Below are positions 19,197-28,954 of a DNA stretch of 64,000 nt, in pieces. The notes below the pieces were generated by a model. That model searched no databases. It was given only the letters and a program-made list of their open reading frames with translations, and had not been told where the DNA came from. Both the position numbers and the translations under genes were made by a program. The DNA lies in the NCBI RefSeq assembly GCF_021277265.1, contig NZ_JAJSOH010000002.1, positions 310,001-374,000 of the forward strand. The letters are read 5' to 3'. Numbering within the stretch: position 1 is the first letter of the stretch; each line of letters begins with the position of its first letter. This DNA comes from Kineosporia rhizophila. Its GTDB lineage: Bacteria > Actinomycetota > Actinomycetes > Actinomycetales > Kineosporiaceae.

Positions 19197-21157
19197 GACT
19201 GTCCTGACCCCACTCCGGGTTCCTCCAGCTGCCCCTCGATCTCGGGACCGGCGGTGAGCACCGGCAACGAGCCGGTGTCCTCGCCGAGGTGCGGCACCAG
19301 CGGCAGGGGCGAGCCGACCAGCAGCGCGCCCACCTTCTTGGGCAGCGTCAGCCGGAACACCGCCCCCACCCCGGGCTCGCCCCAGACCTGCAGCCAGCCG
19401 CCGTGCAGATGCGCGTCCTCCTGGGAGATCGACAGCCCGAGCCCGGTGCCGCCAATGGTTCGCGCCCGCGCCGGGTCGGCCCGCCAGAACCGGTTGAAGA
19501 CCATGCTCAGCTCCTCGGAACTCAGCCCCACCCCGTGGTCGCGCACCGCGATCGCGACCGCGTCGGGCGACTCGGCCACCTGCACCTCGATCGGCCGGCT
19601 CTCACCGTGCTCGATCGCGTTGCCGACCAGATTGCGCACCACCCGCTCGACCCGTCGCGAGTCGATCTGGGCCACGCAGGGCTGCAGGGACAGCTGGAGG
19701 ACGATCGTGCTGCCCTTACGTTCGGCGAGCGGCACGAGGTTGTCCACCACGCGCTCGACCACCTCCCGCACGTCGACCGAGTCCACGTCGAGCACCGCGG
19801 CGCCGGCGTCGAACCGGCTGATCTCCAGCAGGTCGCCCAGGAGCAGCTCGAACCGGTCGACCTGGGCCTGCAGCAGCTCGGCGCTGCGCCGCAGCACCGG
19901 GTCGCCGAGCTCGTCGCGGCTCTCGTGGATCACCTCGCTGGCCATCCGGATCGTGGTCAGCGGGGTGCGCAGCTCGTGGGAGACGTCGGAGACGAACCGG
20001 CGCTGGACCCGGGACAGCTCCTCCAGCTGGTGGATCTGCCGCTCCAGGCTGGCCGCCATGCCGTTGAAGGCCCGGCCGAGCCGGGCGATGTCGTCCTGCC
20101 CGCGCACCTTCATCCGCCGGTCCAGCCGTCCGGACGCCAGCTGCTCGGCGGTCTTGGCCGCCTGCCGGATCGGCGTGACCACCTGCCGGGTGATCACGTA
20201 GGCGACGCCTCCGACCAGCAGCACCAGCCCCAGCCCGGAGGGCAGCAGGGTGCGCCGGACCAGGTCGAGGATCTGCGTCTCGCGTTCCAGCGGGAAGACG
20301 AAGTAGAGCTCGTAGTCGCCGGACAGCGGCACGTTGATGATCGTGCCCACGGCCAGCGCCGGCTCCCGCTCACCACCGCTCACCGGAACCGTGGTGATCT
20401 GCGACTGCTGGCGCCCGCGGGCGTTCACGGCATCGCGCAGCGTCGCCGGGATCACGTCGAGCAGACCGCCCCGGGTGGCCCGGTCCTTCAGCTCGGTGGG
20501 CTGGGTGGAGCGCTGGGCGCGACGCAGGACGACCTCGCGGCTGTCCGGGCCGTCGGGGCCCTGGAGCTGGGCCAGGAGGTCGTTGATGTCGCTCTCCTGG
20601 CGGGCCGGGTCCTGGTAGTCGTTGACCGCCAGGGACTTGTTGGCCTCCCGGGTGAGCGCCGCCGCCTCGGCCATCGCGGTCTCGGTGCGCGAGTCGATCA
20701 GGCCGTCGCGGATGCGCATCAGCAGGAAGTTGCCGACCACCAGGACGACGCCCAGGCCGAGCAGCATGGTGGTGGCGACCACCCGCAGCCGCATCGACCG
20801 GCTCCAGCGCCGCCGGATCTTCTTGAGCAGCTTCTTGATGCGGGACAGGACGGCCCGGCGCACCCGCCCGACGAAGCGACGGACAGGCCCGTGGGGCCTG
20901 CGGGGTTTGCGCGGCTCGGGTGCCATCCGGGCGATGACGGAACCCCGGACGCCGTTCGGTTTCGCGCCGTTGGGCTTGGCAGCGTTCGGCTTGGCAGCGT
21001 TCGGTTTCGCGCCGTTCGCTTTCGTGCCGTTCGGCTTGGCCCCTGATGGCTTCGGGCCCGGCTTGGTCCCGTTCGGCTTCCCGGGACCGGGGGCGTCGGG
21101 CCGGGCACCACCCGCACCGGCCCTGCCCGCGGGCTGCGCCGCCTGGCCCTCGGCCAC
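19193..21157 (-). CDS. mtrB: Sensor histidine kinase MtrB
   Basis: 654 residues: TM1 (about 126-147), an extracytoplasmic sensor loop, TM2 (about 308-325), HAMP (about 326-380), a HisKA with DVSHELRTPLTTIRMA (His394), and an HATPase with N-box NLVGNAIEHG, G1 DHGVGL, F-box FNRFWR and G2 GGTGLGLSI. MtrB phosphorylates MtrA to control cell-wall hydrolases and division. Residues 27-70 are a repeat-rich cytoplasmic leader of (A/T)KPNG pentapeptides that other MtrB proteins lack as far as I recall. The gene follows mtrA by 3 bp and overlaps lpqB by 4 nt. A very basic stretch (about 83-121) precedes TM1. Confidence 0.95.
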   Translation of the reverse strand: MAEGQAAQPAGRAGAGGARPDAPGPGKPNGTKPGPKPSGAKPNGTKANGAKPNAAKPNAAKPNGAKPNGVRGSVIARMAPEPRKPRRPHGPVRRFVGRVRRAVLSRIKKLLKKIRRRWSRSMRLRVVATTMLLGLGVVLVVGNFLLMRIRDGLIDSRTETAMAEAAALTREANKSLAVNDYQDPARQESDINDLLAQLQGPDGPDSREVVLRRAQRSTQPTELKDRATRGGLLDVIPATLRDAVNARGRQQSQITTVPVSGGEREPALAVGTIINVPLSGDYELYFVFPLERETQILDLVRRTLLPSGLGLVLLVGGVAYVITRQVVTPIRQAAKTAEQLASGRLDRRMKVRGQDDIARLGRAFNGMAASLERQIHQLEELSRVQRRFVSDVSHELRTPLTTIRMASEVIHESRDELGDPVLRRSAELLQAQVDRFELLLGDLLEISRFDAGAAVLDVDSVDVREVVERVVDNLVPLAERKGSTIVLQLSLQPCVAQIDSRRVERVVRNLVGNAIEHGESRPIEVQVAESPDAVAIAVRDHGVGLSSEELSMVFNRFWRADPARARTIGGTGLGLSISQEDAHLHGGWLQVWGEPGVGAVFRLTLPKKVGALLVGSPLPLVPHLGEDTGSLPVLTAGPEIEGQLEEPGVGSGQS

Positions 21158-21160
21158 CGC

Positions 21161-21847
21161 TTAGGCCGGTCCGGCCTTGTATCCCACGCCGCGGACGGTG
21201 ACGACGATCTCCGGACGCTCGGGGTCCTTCTCGATCTTCGACCGCAGCCGCTGCACGTGGACGTTCACCAGTCGGGTGTCGGCCGCGTGCCGGTACCCCC
21301 ACACCTGCTCCAGCAGCACCTCGCGGGTGAACACCTGCCAGGGCTTACGGGCGAGCGCGACCAGCAGGTCGAACTCCAGCGGGGTGAGCGAGATGACCTC
21401 GCCCGCGCGCCGCACCACGTGGCCGGCCACGTCGATCGACACCTCGCCGATCTCCAGGGCCTCGGGCGCCGGCTCCTCGGTGCGCCGCAGCCGGGCCCGG
21501 ACCCGGGCGACCAGCTCCTTCGGCTTGAACGGCTTGACCATGTAGTCGTCGGCGCCGGACTCCAGGCCGAGCACCACGTCGACCGTGTCGGTCTTGGCGG
21601 TGAGCATGACGATGGGGACGCCCGACTCGGCCCGGATCAGGCGGCAGACCTCGATGCCGTCCTTCCCCGGCAGCATCAGGTCGAGCAGCACCAGGTCGGG
21701 CCGGGTGGCCCGGAAGGCCTCCAGCGCACCCGCACCGTCGGCGCAGAAAACCGGCTCGAACCCCTCGCCCCGAAGGACGATCCCGAGCATCTCGGACAGC
21801 GCATTGTCGTCATCGACGACGAGAACCCGGCCTCTCATGGGGGACAT
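21161..21847 (-). CDS. mtrA: Response regulator MtrA
   Basis: A 228-residue OmpR-family regulator. The receiver has VLVVDDDNALSEMLGIVLRG and LVLLDLMLPGKDG (phospho-acceptor Asp), LTAK (Thr switch) and DYMVKPF (Lys). The winged-helix effector ends VVTVRGVGYKAG. MtrA activates and represses cell-wall, division and developmental genes in actinobacteria. The frame extends upstream, but ATG at 21847 (MSPMRGRVLVV) matches the mycobacterial N-terminus MDxMRxRILVV; ATG at 21838 is an alternative. It heads the mtrA-mtrB-lpqB operon and is divergent from the low-complexity membrane-protein gene, with a shared 183-bp promoter gap. Confidence 0.96.
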   Translation of the reverse strand: MSPMRGRVLVVDDDNALSEMLGIVLRGEGFEPVFCADGAGALEAFRATRPDLVLLDLMLPGKDGIEVCRLIRAESGVPIVMLTAKTDTVDVVLGLESGADDYMVKPFKPKELVARVRARLRRTEEPAPEALEIGEVSIDVAGHVVRRAGEVISLTPLEFDLLVALARKPWQVFTREVLLEQVWGYRHAADTRLVNVHVQRLRSKIEKDPERPEIVVTVRGVGYKAGPA

Positions 21848-22030
21848 GGTGTCAAACACCTGGGCCGAAACACGAAGCGGGTTCCTGGCGCAGCGGTCAC
21901 CGGTGATCGCCGACCGGCCTGGTCTGCCCCGACATGCCAGGATGAACCCCGGCGCCGGGATCTTCGTTGTCCCGGACGACGAGGCCGGATCGGGCCAGGC
22001 CGGTGCGCAGCGACTGGGAGGGGTTGTCGG

Positions 22031-24022
22031 GTGTCCGAGCAACCAGGTGGGTGGACGGTCCCCGGCGGCGAACCGGAGAAAAGGCCGAGCCCGCCGCCGG
22101 TCGAGGAGACCTCCCAGAAGCAGGATTCCGCCCAGGGGCAGGAACCCTCCCAATTAACGGACGATGTTCCCGCCTCCCGGCCCGAGGTGGCCTCCCAGCC
22201 TGGTCGGCCGGGGTGGGGGCAGGCGCCCAACCCCCATGAGCAGCAGGCGCAGGCGGGCTGGGGAGCGCCACCGCCGGGGTGGGGGCAGGCGCCGGGGGCT
22301 GGTGGGCAGTCCGCTCCGGGGCAGCAGGCTCCTGGGCAGAACAGTGCTGGGCAGCAGGCTCCCGGTCAGCAAGCTTCCGGGCAGAACGGCCCCGATCAGA
22401 ACGGCGTCGGGCAGGCATCCGGGCGGGACGGCGTCGGCCAGGCATCCGGGCAGGACGGCGTCGGCCAGGCTCCCGGGCAGAACAGCACCGGCCAGACTCC
22501 CGGGCAGAACAGCACCGGCCAGACTCCCGGGCAGCACGGCTCCGGGGAGCAAGCTTCTGGGCAGAACAGTGCCGGGCAGAACGAGCAACTACAGAACCCT
22601 TCCGGGGAGCAGCAGAACGCGGCCCCGCAGCCTTGGGGAGGCACCGCCCCCGGGCAGAGTGCCCCTGGGCAGAACCCGTCGGGGCAACCGGCGGGCGGTC
22701 CGCCGCCCGGCTGGGGCGGTCCGCAGGGTCCGCATGGTCAGCAGGGAAACAACTGGAGCGCGCCCCAGCAGCCGGGCGCCTGGAACTCCCCGCCCCCGGG
22801 CGGCAACGACTGGAACTCCCCGCCTCCCGGCGGCAACAGCTGGAACGCTCCGCCCCCCGGGGGCAACAGCTGGAATGCTCCGCCGCCGGGTAACGGTGGC
22901 TGGAACGTCCCCCCACCGGGCAGCAACAGCTGGAACGCGCCCCCGCCGGGCAGCAACGCGTGGAACGCTCCCCCACCGGGCAACGGCGGGTGGGGGGCTC
23001 CGCCGCAGCAGGGCGGCTGGGGCTCGCCGGCGCCGGGGCAGCCCGGCTGGCAGCGCGGCATGGGCCGGGGCGCGGGCATCATCCCGCTGCGTCCGCTGAG
23101 CATCGGCGAGATCTACGACGGCTCGATCCGCGCCATCCGCGCCAACCCGCGCACCATGGTCGGCTTCTCCGCCGTGGTCGGCGCCGTGATCGCCCTGCTC
23201 GGCACCCTGCCGCAGGCGTTCGCCTTCAACACGATCCTGAACAGCCCGCTGAGCACCGGCACCGCCGACCCCAACGACATCACCACCGGCGACGTGGCCG
23301 AACTGATCGGCGCCGGTGGCCTGTCGGTGCTGATCGGGCTGGTCCAGTCGGTGCTGTCCACCACCATCATCACCGGCCTCCTGATCGTCGCGGTCGGTGC
23401 GGCGGTCCGGGGTGAGGCCCTGGCGCCCGGGGCGCTCTGGCAGCGCGCCCGCCATCGGCTGTGGGCGGTGCTCGGGCTGGCCCTGCTGCTGCTCGTGCTG
23501 GCCCCGCTGATCATCGCGCTGAGCATGGCGCCGGGTGGGCTGCTGCTCTTCCTGCTGCCCGACGACATCTGGATCGGCGCGGTCGTGCTGGTCGTCGGAA
23601 CCTTGCTCGGGGTGGTCGCCTACGCGGCCTTCTACCTGGGCTTCTGGTCGGTGGCGGCACCCTCGCTGCTGCTCGAGAACCTGGGCGTGGTGGCCGCTCT
23701 GCGCCGCTCGTTCCGGCTGGTGCGCGGCACGTTCTGGCGGGTCTTCGGGATCAGCCTGCTCACCGCCGTGATCGCCTACATCGTGCAGCAGATCTTCGCC
23801 GTCCCGTTCAGCCTGATCGGCACGATCCTGGCCGAGCTGGCCGACTTCACCGGCATGTCCGGCGCCGTCGTGCAGCTGCTGATCGCCGACATCGGCACGA
23901 TCCTGGCCGGTGCGGTGGTCTATCCGTTCACCGCCGGGGCCGTCGCCCTGCTCTACCTCGACCTGCGGATGCGGCGGGAGGGCATGGACGTCGAGGTGCT
24001 CCGCTCGGAGCAGCTGCGGTGA
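22031..24022 (+). CDS. Low-complexity Gln/Pro/Gly-rich protein with C-terminal multi-pass membrane domain
   Basis: 663 residues in two parts. Residues 1-347 are low complexity: a Q/G/P-rich part (about 90-190) built on APGQNS/ASGQNG-like hexamers, then Trp-Asn-x-Pro-Pro-Pro-Gly-x-Asn nonapeptide repeats (about 250-325). From about residue 348 (GIIPLRPLSIGEIYDGSIRAIRANP) a six-helix-type membrane domain follows, as in the glycerophosphoryl diester phosphodiesterase membrane-domain family; no phosphodiesterase catalytic domain is present. GTG at 22031 is chosen for a GGGAGGGG site upstream. Its stop overlaps the DUF4129 start (GTGA). Homologues are common at the head of DUF4129-DUF4350-MoxR-DUF58 clusters; function unknown. 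Confidence 0.75.
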   Translation: MSEQPGGWTVPGGEPEKRPSPPPVEETSQKQDSAQGQEPSQLTDDVPASRPEVASQPGRPGWGQAPNPHEQQAQAGWGAPPPGWGQAPGAGGQSAPGQQAPGQNSAGQQAPGQQASGQNGPDQNGVGQASGRDGVGQASGQDGVGQAPGQNSTGQTPGQNSTGQTPGQHGSGEQASGQNSAGQNEQLQNPSGEQQNAAPQPWGGTAPGQSAPGQNPSGQPAGGPPPGWGGPQGPHGQQGNNWSAPQQPGAWNSPPPGGNDWNSPPPGGNSWNAPPPGGNSWNAPPPGNGGWNVPPPGSNSWNAPPPGSNAWNAPPPGNGGWGAPPQQGGWGSPAPGQPGWQRGMGRGAGIIPLRPLSIGEIYDGSIRAIRANPRTMVGFSAVVGAVIALLGTLPQAFAFNTILNSPLSTGTADPNDITTGDVAELIGAGGLSVLIGLVQSVLSTTIITGLLIVAVGAAVRGEALAPGALWQRARHRLWAVLGLALLLLVLAPLIIALSMAPGGLLLFLLPDDIWIGAVVLVVGTLLGVVAYAAFYLGFWSVAAPSLLLENLGVVAALRRSFRLVRGTFWRVFGISLLTAVIAYIVQQIFAVPFSLIGTILAELADFTGMSGAVVQLLIADIGTILAGAVVYPFTAGAVALLYLDLRMRREGMDVEVLRSEQLR

Positions 24023-24687
24023 TCTTCTTCCCGGTAGCCCTGCCGGTGGTCCTGCCGGCCGAGGTCCCGGTCGACCCCGACCGGCAGCAGGCCCGGCAGT
24101 GGGTGCTCGAGGAGCTCTCGCGCAAGGAGTACCAGGACGCCCGGCCGAGTCTGATCGAGCGGGCCCTGGAGTGGATCCAGGAGCAGTTCGCCAATATCCA
24201 GCCCGGTTTCGGCTCCCCGGTCCAGATCACCGTCACGGTGCTGGCGATCCTGGCGGTGATGGCCGCGGCCTTCGCGATCTGGCGCTCCGGCGGGGTGGGC
24301 CGGCAGTTCCGGCGCAAGGCCCCGGCGGTGCTGCCCAACTACGTCACCAACGCGGCCGACCACCGCGCCGCGGCCGACAAGCACGCCGCGGCCGGTCAGT
24401 GGGGCGATGCCGTGCTGGAACGCTTCCGGGCGATCGCGCGCGAGCTGTCCGAGCGCACGCTGGTACCGGCCACTCCCGGCGCCACGGCGACCGAGGTGGC
24501 GCGGGACGGTGGGCGTGCCCTGCCTTCCCTGGCGGCCGATCTGCGCACGGCTGCGCGGCATTTCGACGACGTGTGTTACGGCCATCTGGAGCTGACGGAG
24601 TCGGCGGGGACGGAGGCCGACCAGTTCCTGCGGGGGCTGGACGAACGGGTGCGCACAGCCAAGGCCGAAACGGTGGCGCCGGTATGA
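24019..24687 (+). CDS. DUF4129 domain-containing membrane protein
   Basis: 222 residues with one membrane helix near 75-93 (ITVTVLAILAVMAAAFAIW). The cytosolic DUF4129 domain (about 130-205) carries GDAVLERFRAIARELSERTL ... GATATEVARDGGRAL ... ARHFDDVCYG. DUF4129 proteins accompany MoxR ATPases and DUF58 proteins and may be membrane scaffolds; some relatives are fused to transglutaminase domains. The start GTG at 24019 overlaps the previous stop, and its own stop overlaps the DUF4350 ATG, so all three are translationally coupled. Confidence 0.85.
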   Translation: MIFFPVALPVVLPAEVPVDPDRQQARQWVLEELSRKEYQDARPSLIERALEWIQEQFANIQPGFGSPVQITVTVLAILAVMAAAFAIWRSGGVGRQFRRKAPAVLPNYVTNAADHRAAADKHAAAGQWGDAVLERFRAIARELSERTLVPATPGATATEVARDGGRALPSLAADLRTAARHFDDVCYGHLELTESAGTEADQFLRGLDERVRTAKAETVAPV

Positions 24688-25964
24688 CGCAGCCCGCAAC
24701 ACAGACCCCGCCCCCCGCAGAGTCGGCATCGGAACCATCGGTGCCCACCCCGTCCTTAAAGCAGGATCTTCGTGGGCTGGCCGCCCGCTGGCGTTGGCCA
24801 CTGACGGTCGCCGCGATCGTCGTGGCCGCCGTCGCCCTGGTCGCGCTGACCGTGCCCACGTCGGAGGACGGCCGTCGGCTGAGCCCGGAGAACCCTGCCC
24901 CCGACGGTGCTCGCGGGCTGGCCCAGGTGCTGCAGCGACAGGGCGTCGAGGTGGTCTCGGGCGACCGCTCGGACGAGGTCACCGAAGCCACCACGTCGGG
25001 CAGCACCCTGGTGGTCACCGACACCACGTTGCTGGCCCCCGAGCAGCTGAACCGGCTGGCCCAGGACGATGCTTCGCGGCTGATCCTGATCGAGCCGGAC
25101 GAGATCGCGCTCAGTGTGCTCGCCCCGCAGGTCCGCGCAGCCGGCTACAGCAACCGCACCGACGAACGGGCCCCGGGCTGCTCGGTCTCCGCGGCGGTCA
25201 CCGCCGGCGCGGTACGTGGGGGCGGGCAGCTGTACGCACGCTCCGGCGGATCCACGGCAGGGGGAGTCACCATTTGCTACCCCCAGTCGGACTCGGACGA
25301 CACCTCCGACGTGGACAGCACCACAGAGCGAGGCTCGTACGTAGTCACCGCCGCCGGGGGTAAGCAGGTCGTCGTGGTGGGCCAGTCCGACCTGCTTACG
25401 AACGAATACCTGGCCGGGCAGGGCAATGCGGCGCTGGCTCTGCACACTTTCGGGGCCCAGCCGGACCTGGTCTGGTACATGCCCGATCCGCTGGAACAGG
25501 TGGGCGCCGGCCAACGGCAATCGCTCACCGAACTGCTGCCCGACTGGGTGCTGTGGGTGGGCATCCAGCTGGCGCTGGTGGCGTTGCTGGCCATGGTCTG
25601 GCGGGCTCGGCGGTTCGGCCGGCTGGTCGGCGAACCGCTGCCGGTAATCGTCCGGGCGGCCGAGACCCAGGAAGGCCGGGCGCGGCTCTACCGGCAGTTC
25701 CACGCCCGCGGGCGGGCCGCCTCCACCCTGCGCACCGCCAGCCTCCGGCGCCTGGCCACCCGGCTCGCGGCCCCCGCCGGGACCACCCCCGAGCAGCTGG
25801 TGGTCCTGGTCGCGGCCGCCACCGGCCGCAATCAGTACGAGGTCGGCCAGGTCCTGATCGGCCCCGCCCCGGACTCCGACGGCGCCCTGGTCGAGCTGGC
25901 CGACCGGCTGGACGAGATCGAACGGGTCGCCGGCGTCCCGCACGACCCCACCCGTAACCGTTGA
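24684..25964 (+). CDS. DUF4350 domain-containing membrane protein
   Basis: 426 residues. A first membrane helix (about 38-57) is followed by an extracytoplasmic DUF4350 domain (about 65-270; PDGARGLAQVLQRQGVEVV, a degenerate GATase1-like fold). A second helix near 285-305 (LPDWVLWVGIQLALVALLAMVW) precedes a cytosolic helical tail with TLRTASLRRLATRLAAPAG. ATG at 24684 is part of an ATGA overlap with DUF4129. It is a standard member of the MoxR-DUF58 cluster, with unproven function. Confidence 0.85.
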   Translation: MTQPATQTPPPAESASEPSVPTPSLKQDLRGLAARWRWPLTVAAIVVAAVALVALTVPTSEDGRRLSPENPAPDGARGLAQVLQRQGVEVVSGDRSDEVTEATTSGSTLVVTDTTLLAPEQLNRLAQDDASRLILIEPDEIALSVLAPQVRAAGYSNRTDERAPGCSVSAAVTAGAVRGGGQLYARSGGSTAGGVTICYPQSDSDDTSDVDSTTERGSYVVTAAGGKQVVVVGQSDLLTNEYLAGQGNAALALHTFGAQPDLVWYMPDPLEQVGAGQRQSLTELLPDWVLWVGIQLALVALLAMVWRARRFGRLVGEPLPVIVRAAETQEGRARLYRQFHARGRAASTLRTASLRRLATRLAAPAGTTPEQLVVLVAAATGRNQYEVGQVLIGPAPDSDGALVELADRLDEIERVAGVPHDPTRNR

Positions 25965-25992
25965 TCACCTCACGATCTGAGAGGCTCGCCTC

Positions 25993-27012
<1,020 letters not shown>

Positions 27013-27017
27013 CCGGC

Positions 27018-28310
27018 GTGACCATCAGCGGGCGCGCCGTACTCCTGGCCGCGATCGGTCTGCTCCCGGTCGGGTTCTGGCCGGGCTGGGGATCGCTGCT
27101 GGGCTGGGCCGGGCTGTTCGTCGTAGTGGTCGCGGCCGATCTCCTGCTGGCGGGCTCTCCCCGGGCTCTACGGGTGCGCCGTGAGCCGGTGGCCACCGTT
27201 CGGCTGGGTACCGCCACCACCGCGTCGTTCGTGCTCACCAACGCCGGGCGCCGCAAGGTACGGGGTTCCCTGCGCGACGCCTGGCAGCCCTCGGCCGGAG
27301 CTGAGGTCGACCGTCATCCGGTCGATCTTCCGGCCGGGCAGAGCCGCCGTCTGGCCACAACTCTCACCCCCACCCGCCGGGGCGACCGCCGGGCCGGTGA
27401 GGTGACCGTGCGCAGTTTCGGCCCCCTCGGCCTGGCCGCGCGTCAGTTCTCCCTTCCTGCCCCCGGAAGCGTGCGTGTGCTGCCGCCTTTCGGTTCGCGT
27501 AAACACCTGCCCAGCAAGCTGGCCCGCCTACGGGAACTCGATGGACGCACGTCGCTACGGGTTCGTGGTCAGGGCACCGAGTTCGACTCACTGCGCGACT
27601 ACGTCGGCGGCGACGACGTGCGTTCGATCGATTGGCGGGCCACCGCGCGGCGGGGGCAGGTAGTTGTGCGTACCTGGCGCCCGGAGCGCGACCGCCGGGT
27701 GCTGCTCGTACTTGACACCTCGCGCACGTCGGCGGCCCGGGTCGGCGACGAACCCCGGCTGGACGCCGCGATGGATGCCGCCCTGCTCCTGGCGGCACTG
27801 GCTTCCCGCGCGGGTGACCGGGTGGACCTGCTGGCGATGGACCGCAGGGTGCGGGCCCGGGTGGAGGGCGCCGGTCGCAGCGATCTGCTGCCCCGCCTGG
27901 TCACCGCGATGGCCCCGGTGGAGGCCGACCTGGTCGAGGCGGACTGGGCGGCGATCGTCTCCAACGTTCTCTCCCGGATGTCCCAGCGAGCACTGGTCGT
28001 GCTGCTGACACCGCTGGAGGGGGCCGCGATCGAGGAAGGCCTGATGCCGGTGATCGGCCGCCTCTGCTCACGGCACCGGGTGGTGGTGGCGTCGGTCGCC
28101 GACCCCCGGATGACCGCGATGGCCGACGGCCGTGGCGATGCTTACGCGGTGTACGGAGCCGCCGCTGCGGGCCGGGCCGAACTCGACCGCACGGCGACCA
28201 CGGCAGAACTGCGGCGGATGGGTGTGGACGTGGTCGACGCCTCGCCCGAGGAACTGCCGCCGCAGCTGGCCGATCGCTACCTGGCGCTGAAGGCCGCCGG
28301 TCTTCTCTAG
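27018..28310 (+). CDS. DUF58 domain-containing protein
   Basis: 430 residues. Two N-terminal membrane helices lie at about 8-45. An extracytoplasmic or cytosolic Ig-like stretch is followed by the DUF58 signature GTEFDSLRDYVGGDDVRSID WRATARRG (split here at the Asp-Trp) near 195-220. A VWA-like domain then carries VLLVLDTSRTSAA, a MIDAS-like DxSxTS. It partners MoxR. GTG at 27018 is five bases after the MoxR stop. Its TAG stop (28308-28310) interlocks with the TAG of the convergent hydrolase inside one CTAG. Confidence 0.9.
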   Translation: MTISGRAVLLAAIGLLPVGFWPGWGSLLGWAGLFVVVVAADLLLAGSPRALRVRREPVATVRLGTATTASFVLTNAGRRKVRGSLRDAWQPSAGAEVDRHPVDLPAGQSRRLATTLTPTRRGDRRAGEVTVRSFGPLGLAARQFSLPAPGSVRVLPPFGSRKHLPSKLARLRELDGRTSLRVRGQGTEFDSLRDYVGGDDVRSIDWRATARRGQVVVRTWRPERDRRVLLVLDTSRTSAARVGDEPRLDAAMDAALLLAALASRAGDRVDLLAMDRRVRARVEGAGRSDLLPRLVTAMAPVEADLVEADWAAIVSNVLSRMSQRALVVLLTPLEGAAIEEGLMPVIGRLCSRHRVVVASVADPRMTAMADGRGDAYAVYGAAAAGRAELDRTATTAELRRMGVDVVDASPEELPPQLADRYLALKAAGLL

Positions 28311-28879
28311 ACCTTGGCCAGGAAGGCCAGCACCCGCTCGGTGAGCAGGCCGGCGGCCGACTCGTCGTACTCCCCCAGGCTGCCGTCGGCGAACAGGTGC
28401 GCCGATCCGGGATAGACGAAAACCTCGGCCTGGTAGCCCGTCTGGATCGCGAACTCCCGGGCCGCGGCCAGATCGCCCGAATCGGCGAACTCCGGGTCCG
28501 CATCCATGCCGTGCACCTGCGCCGGGATGCCCGGCCAGGTGCCGAACTCGGACGGCGGCACGAAACCGCTCAGGAAGAGCGCCCCTTTCGCCCCGGGACG
28601 GCTGGTGGCCAGCTTGGCCACCGGCAGGACCCCCAGCGAGAACCCGGCATACACAAGATCTTCCGGAAGGTCCTGGGCGGCGGCGACTCCGCGCTCGGCG
28701 ATCACGTCGAAGCCGGTCGAGCGGGCGTGCGCCACCCCCTCGTCCAGCGTGCCGAACGTCTTGCCCTGGTACAGGTCTGGCGTGTGCACCGTGTGCCCGG
28801 CCCCGCTCAGCGTGTCGGCGAACTCACGCACCCCGGAGGTCAGCCCCTGGGCGTGGTGGAACAACAGAACTTCGGCCAT
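28307..28879 (-). CDS. Dienelactone hydrolase-family protein
   Basis: A 190-residue alpha/beta-hydrolase close to the dienelactone hydrolase family. The nucleophile elbow is YAGFSLG with Ser where true dienelactone hydrolases have Cys. The acid is probably in MDADPEFAD and the histidine in GSAHLF. Substrate is not predictable. ATG at 28879 is preferred over the preceding GTG because GGGGAG lies six bases upstream. It converges on DUF58 with interlocked stop codons. Confidence 0.85.
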   Translation of the reverse strand: MAEVLLFHHAQGLTSGVREFADTLSGAGHTVHTPDLYQGKTFGTLDEGVAHARSTGFDVIAERGVAAAQDLPEDLVYAGFSLGVLPVAKLATSRPGAKGALFLSGFVPPSEFGTWPGIPAQVHGMDADPEFADSGDLAAAREFAIQTGYQAEVFVYPGSAHLFADGSLGEYDESAAGLLTERVLAFLAKV

Positions 28880-28954
28880 CACTGGCTCCCCTCGAACGTC
28901 TGTACGGTCCGCGCCTCACCCTCCCACAGCCCGTCCGTGCTTTACCACCACGAC

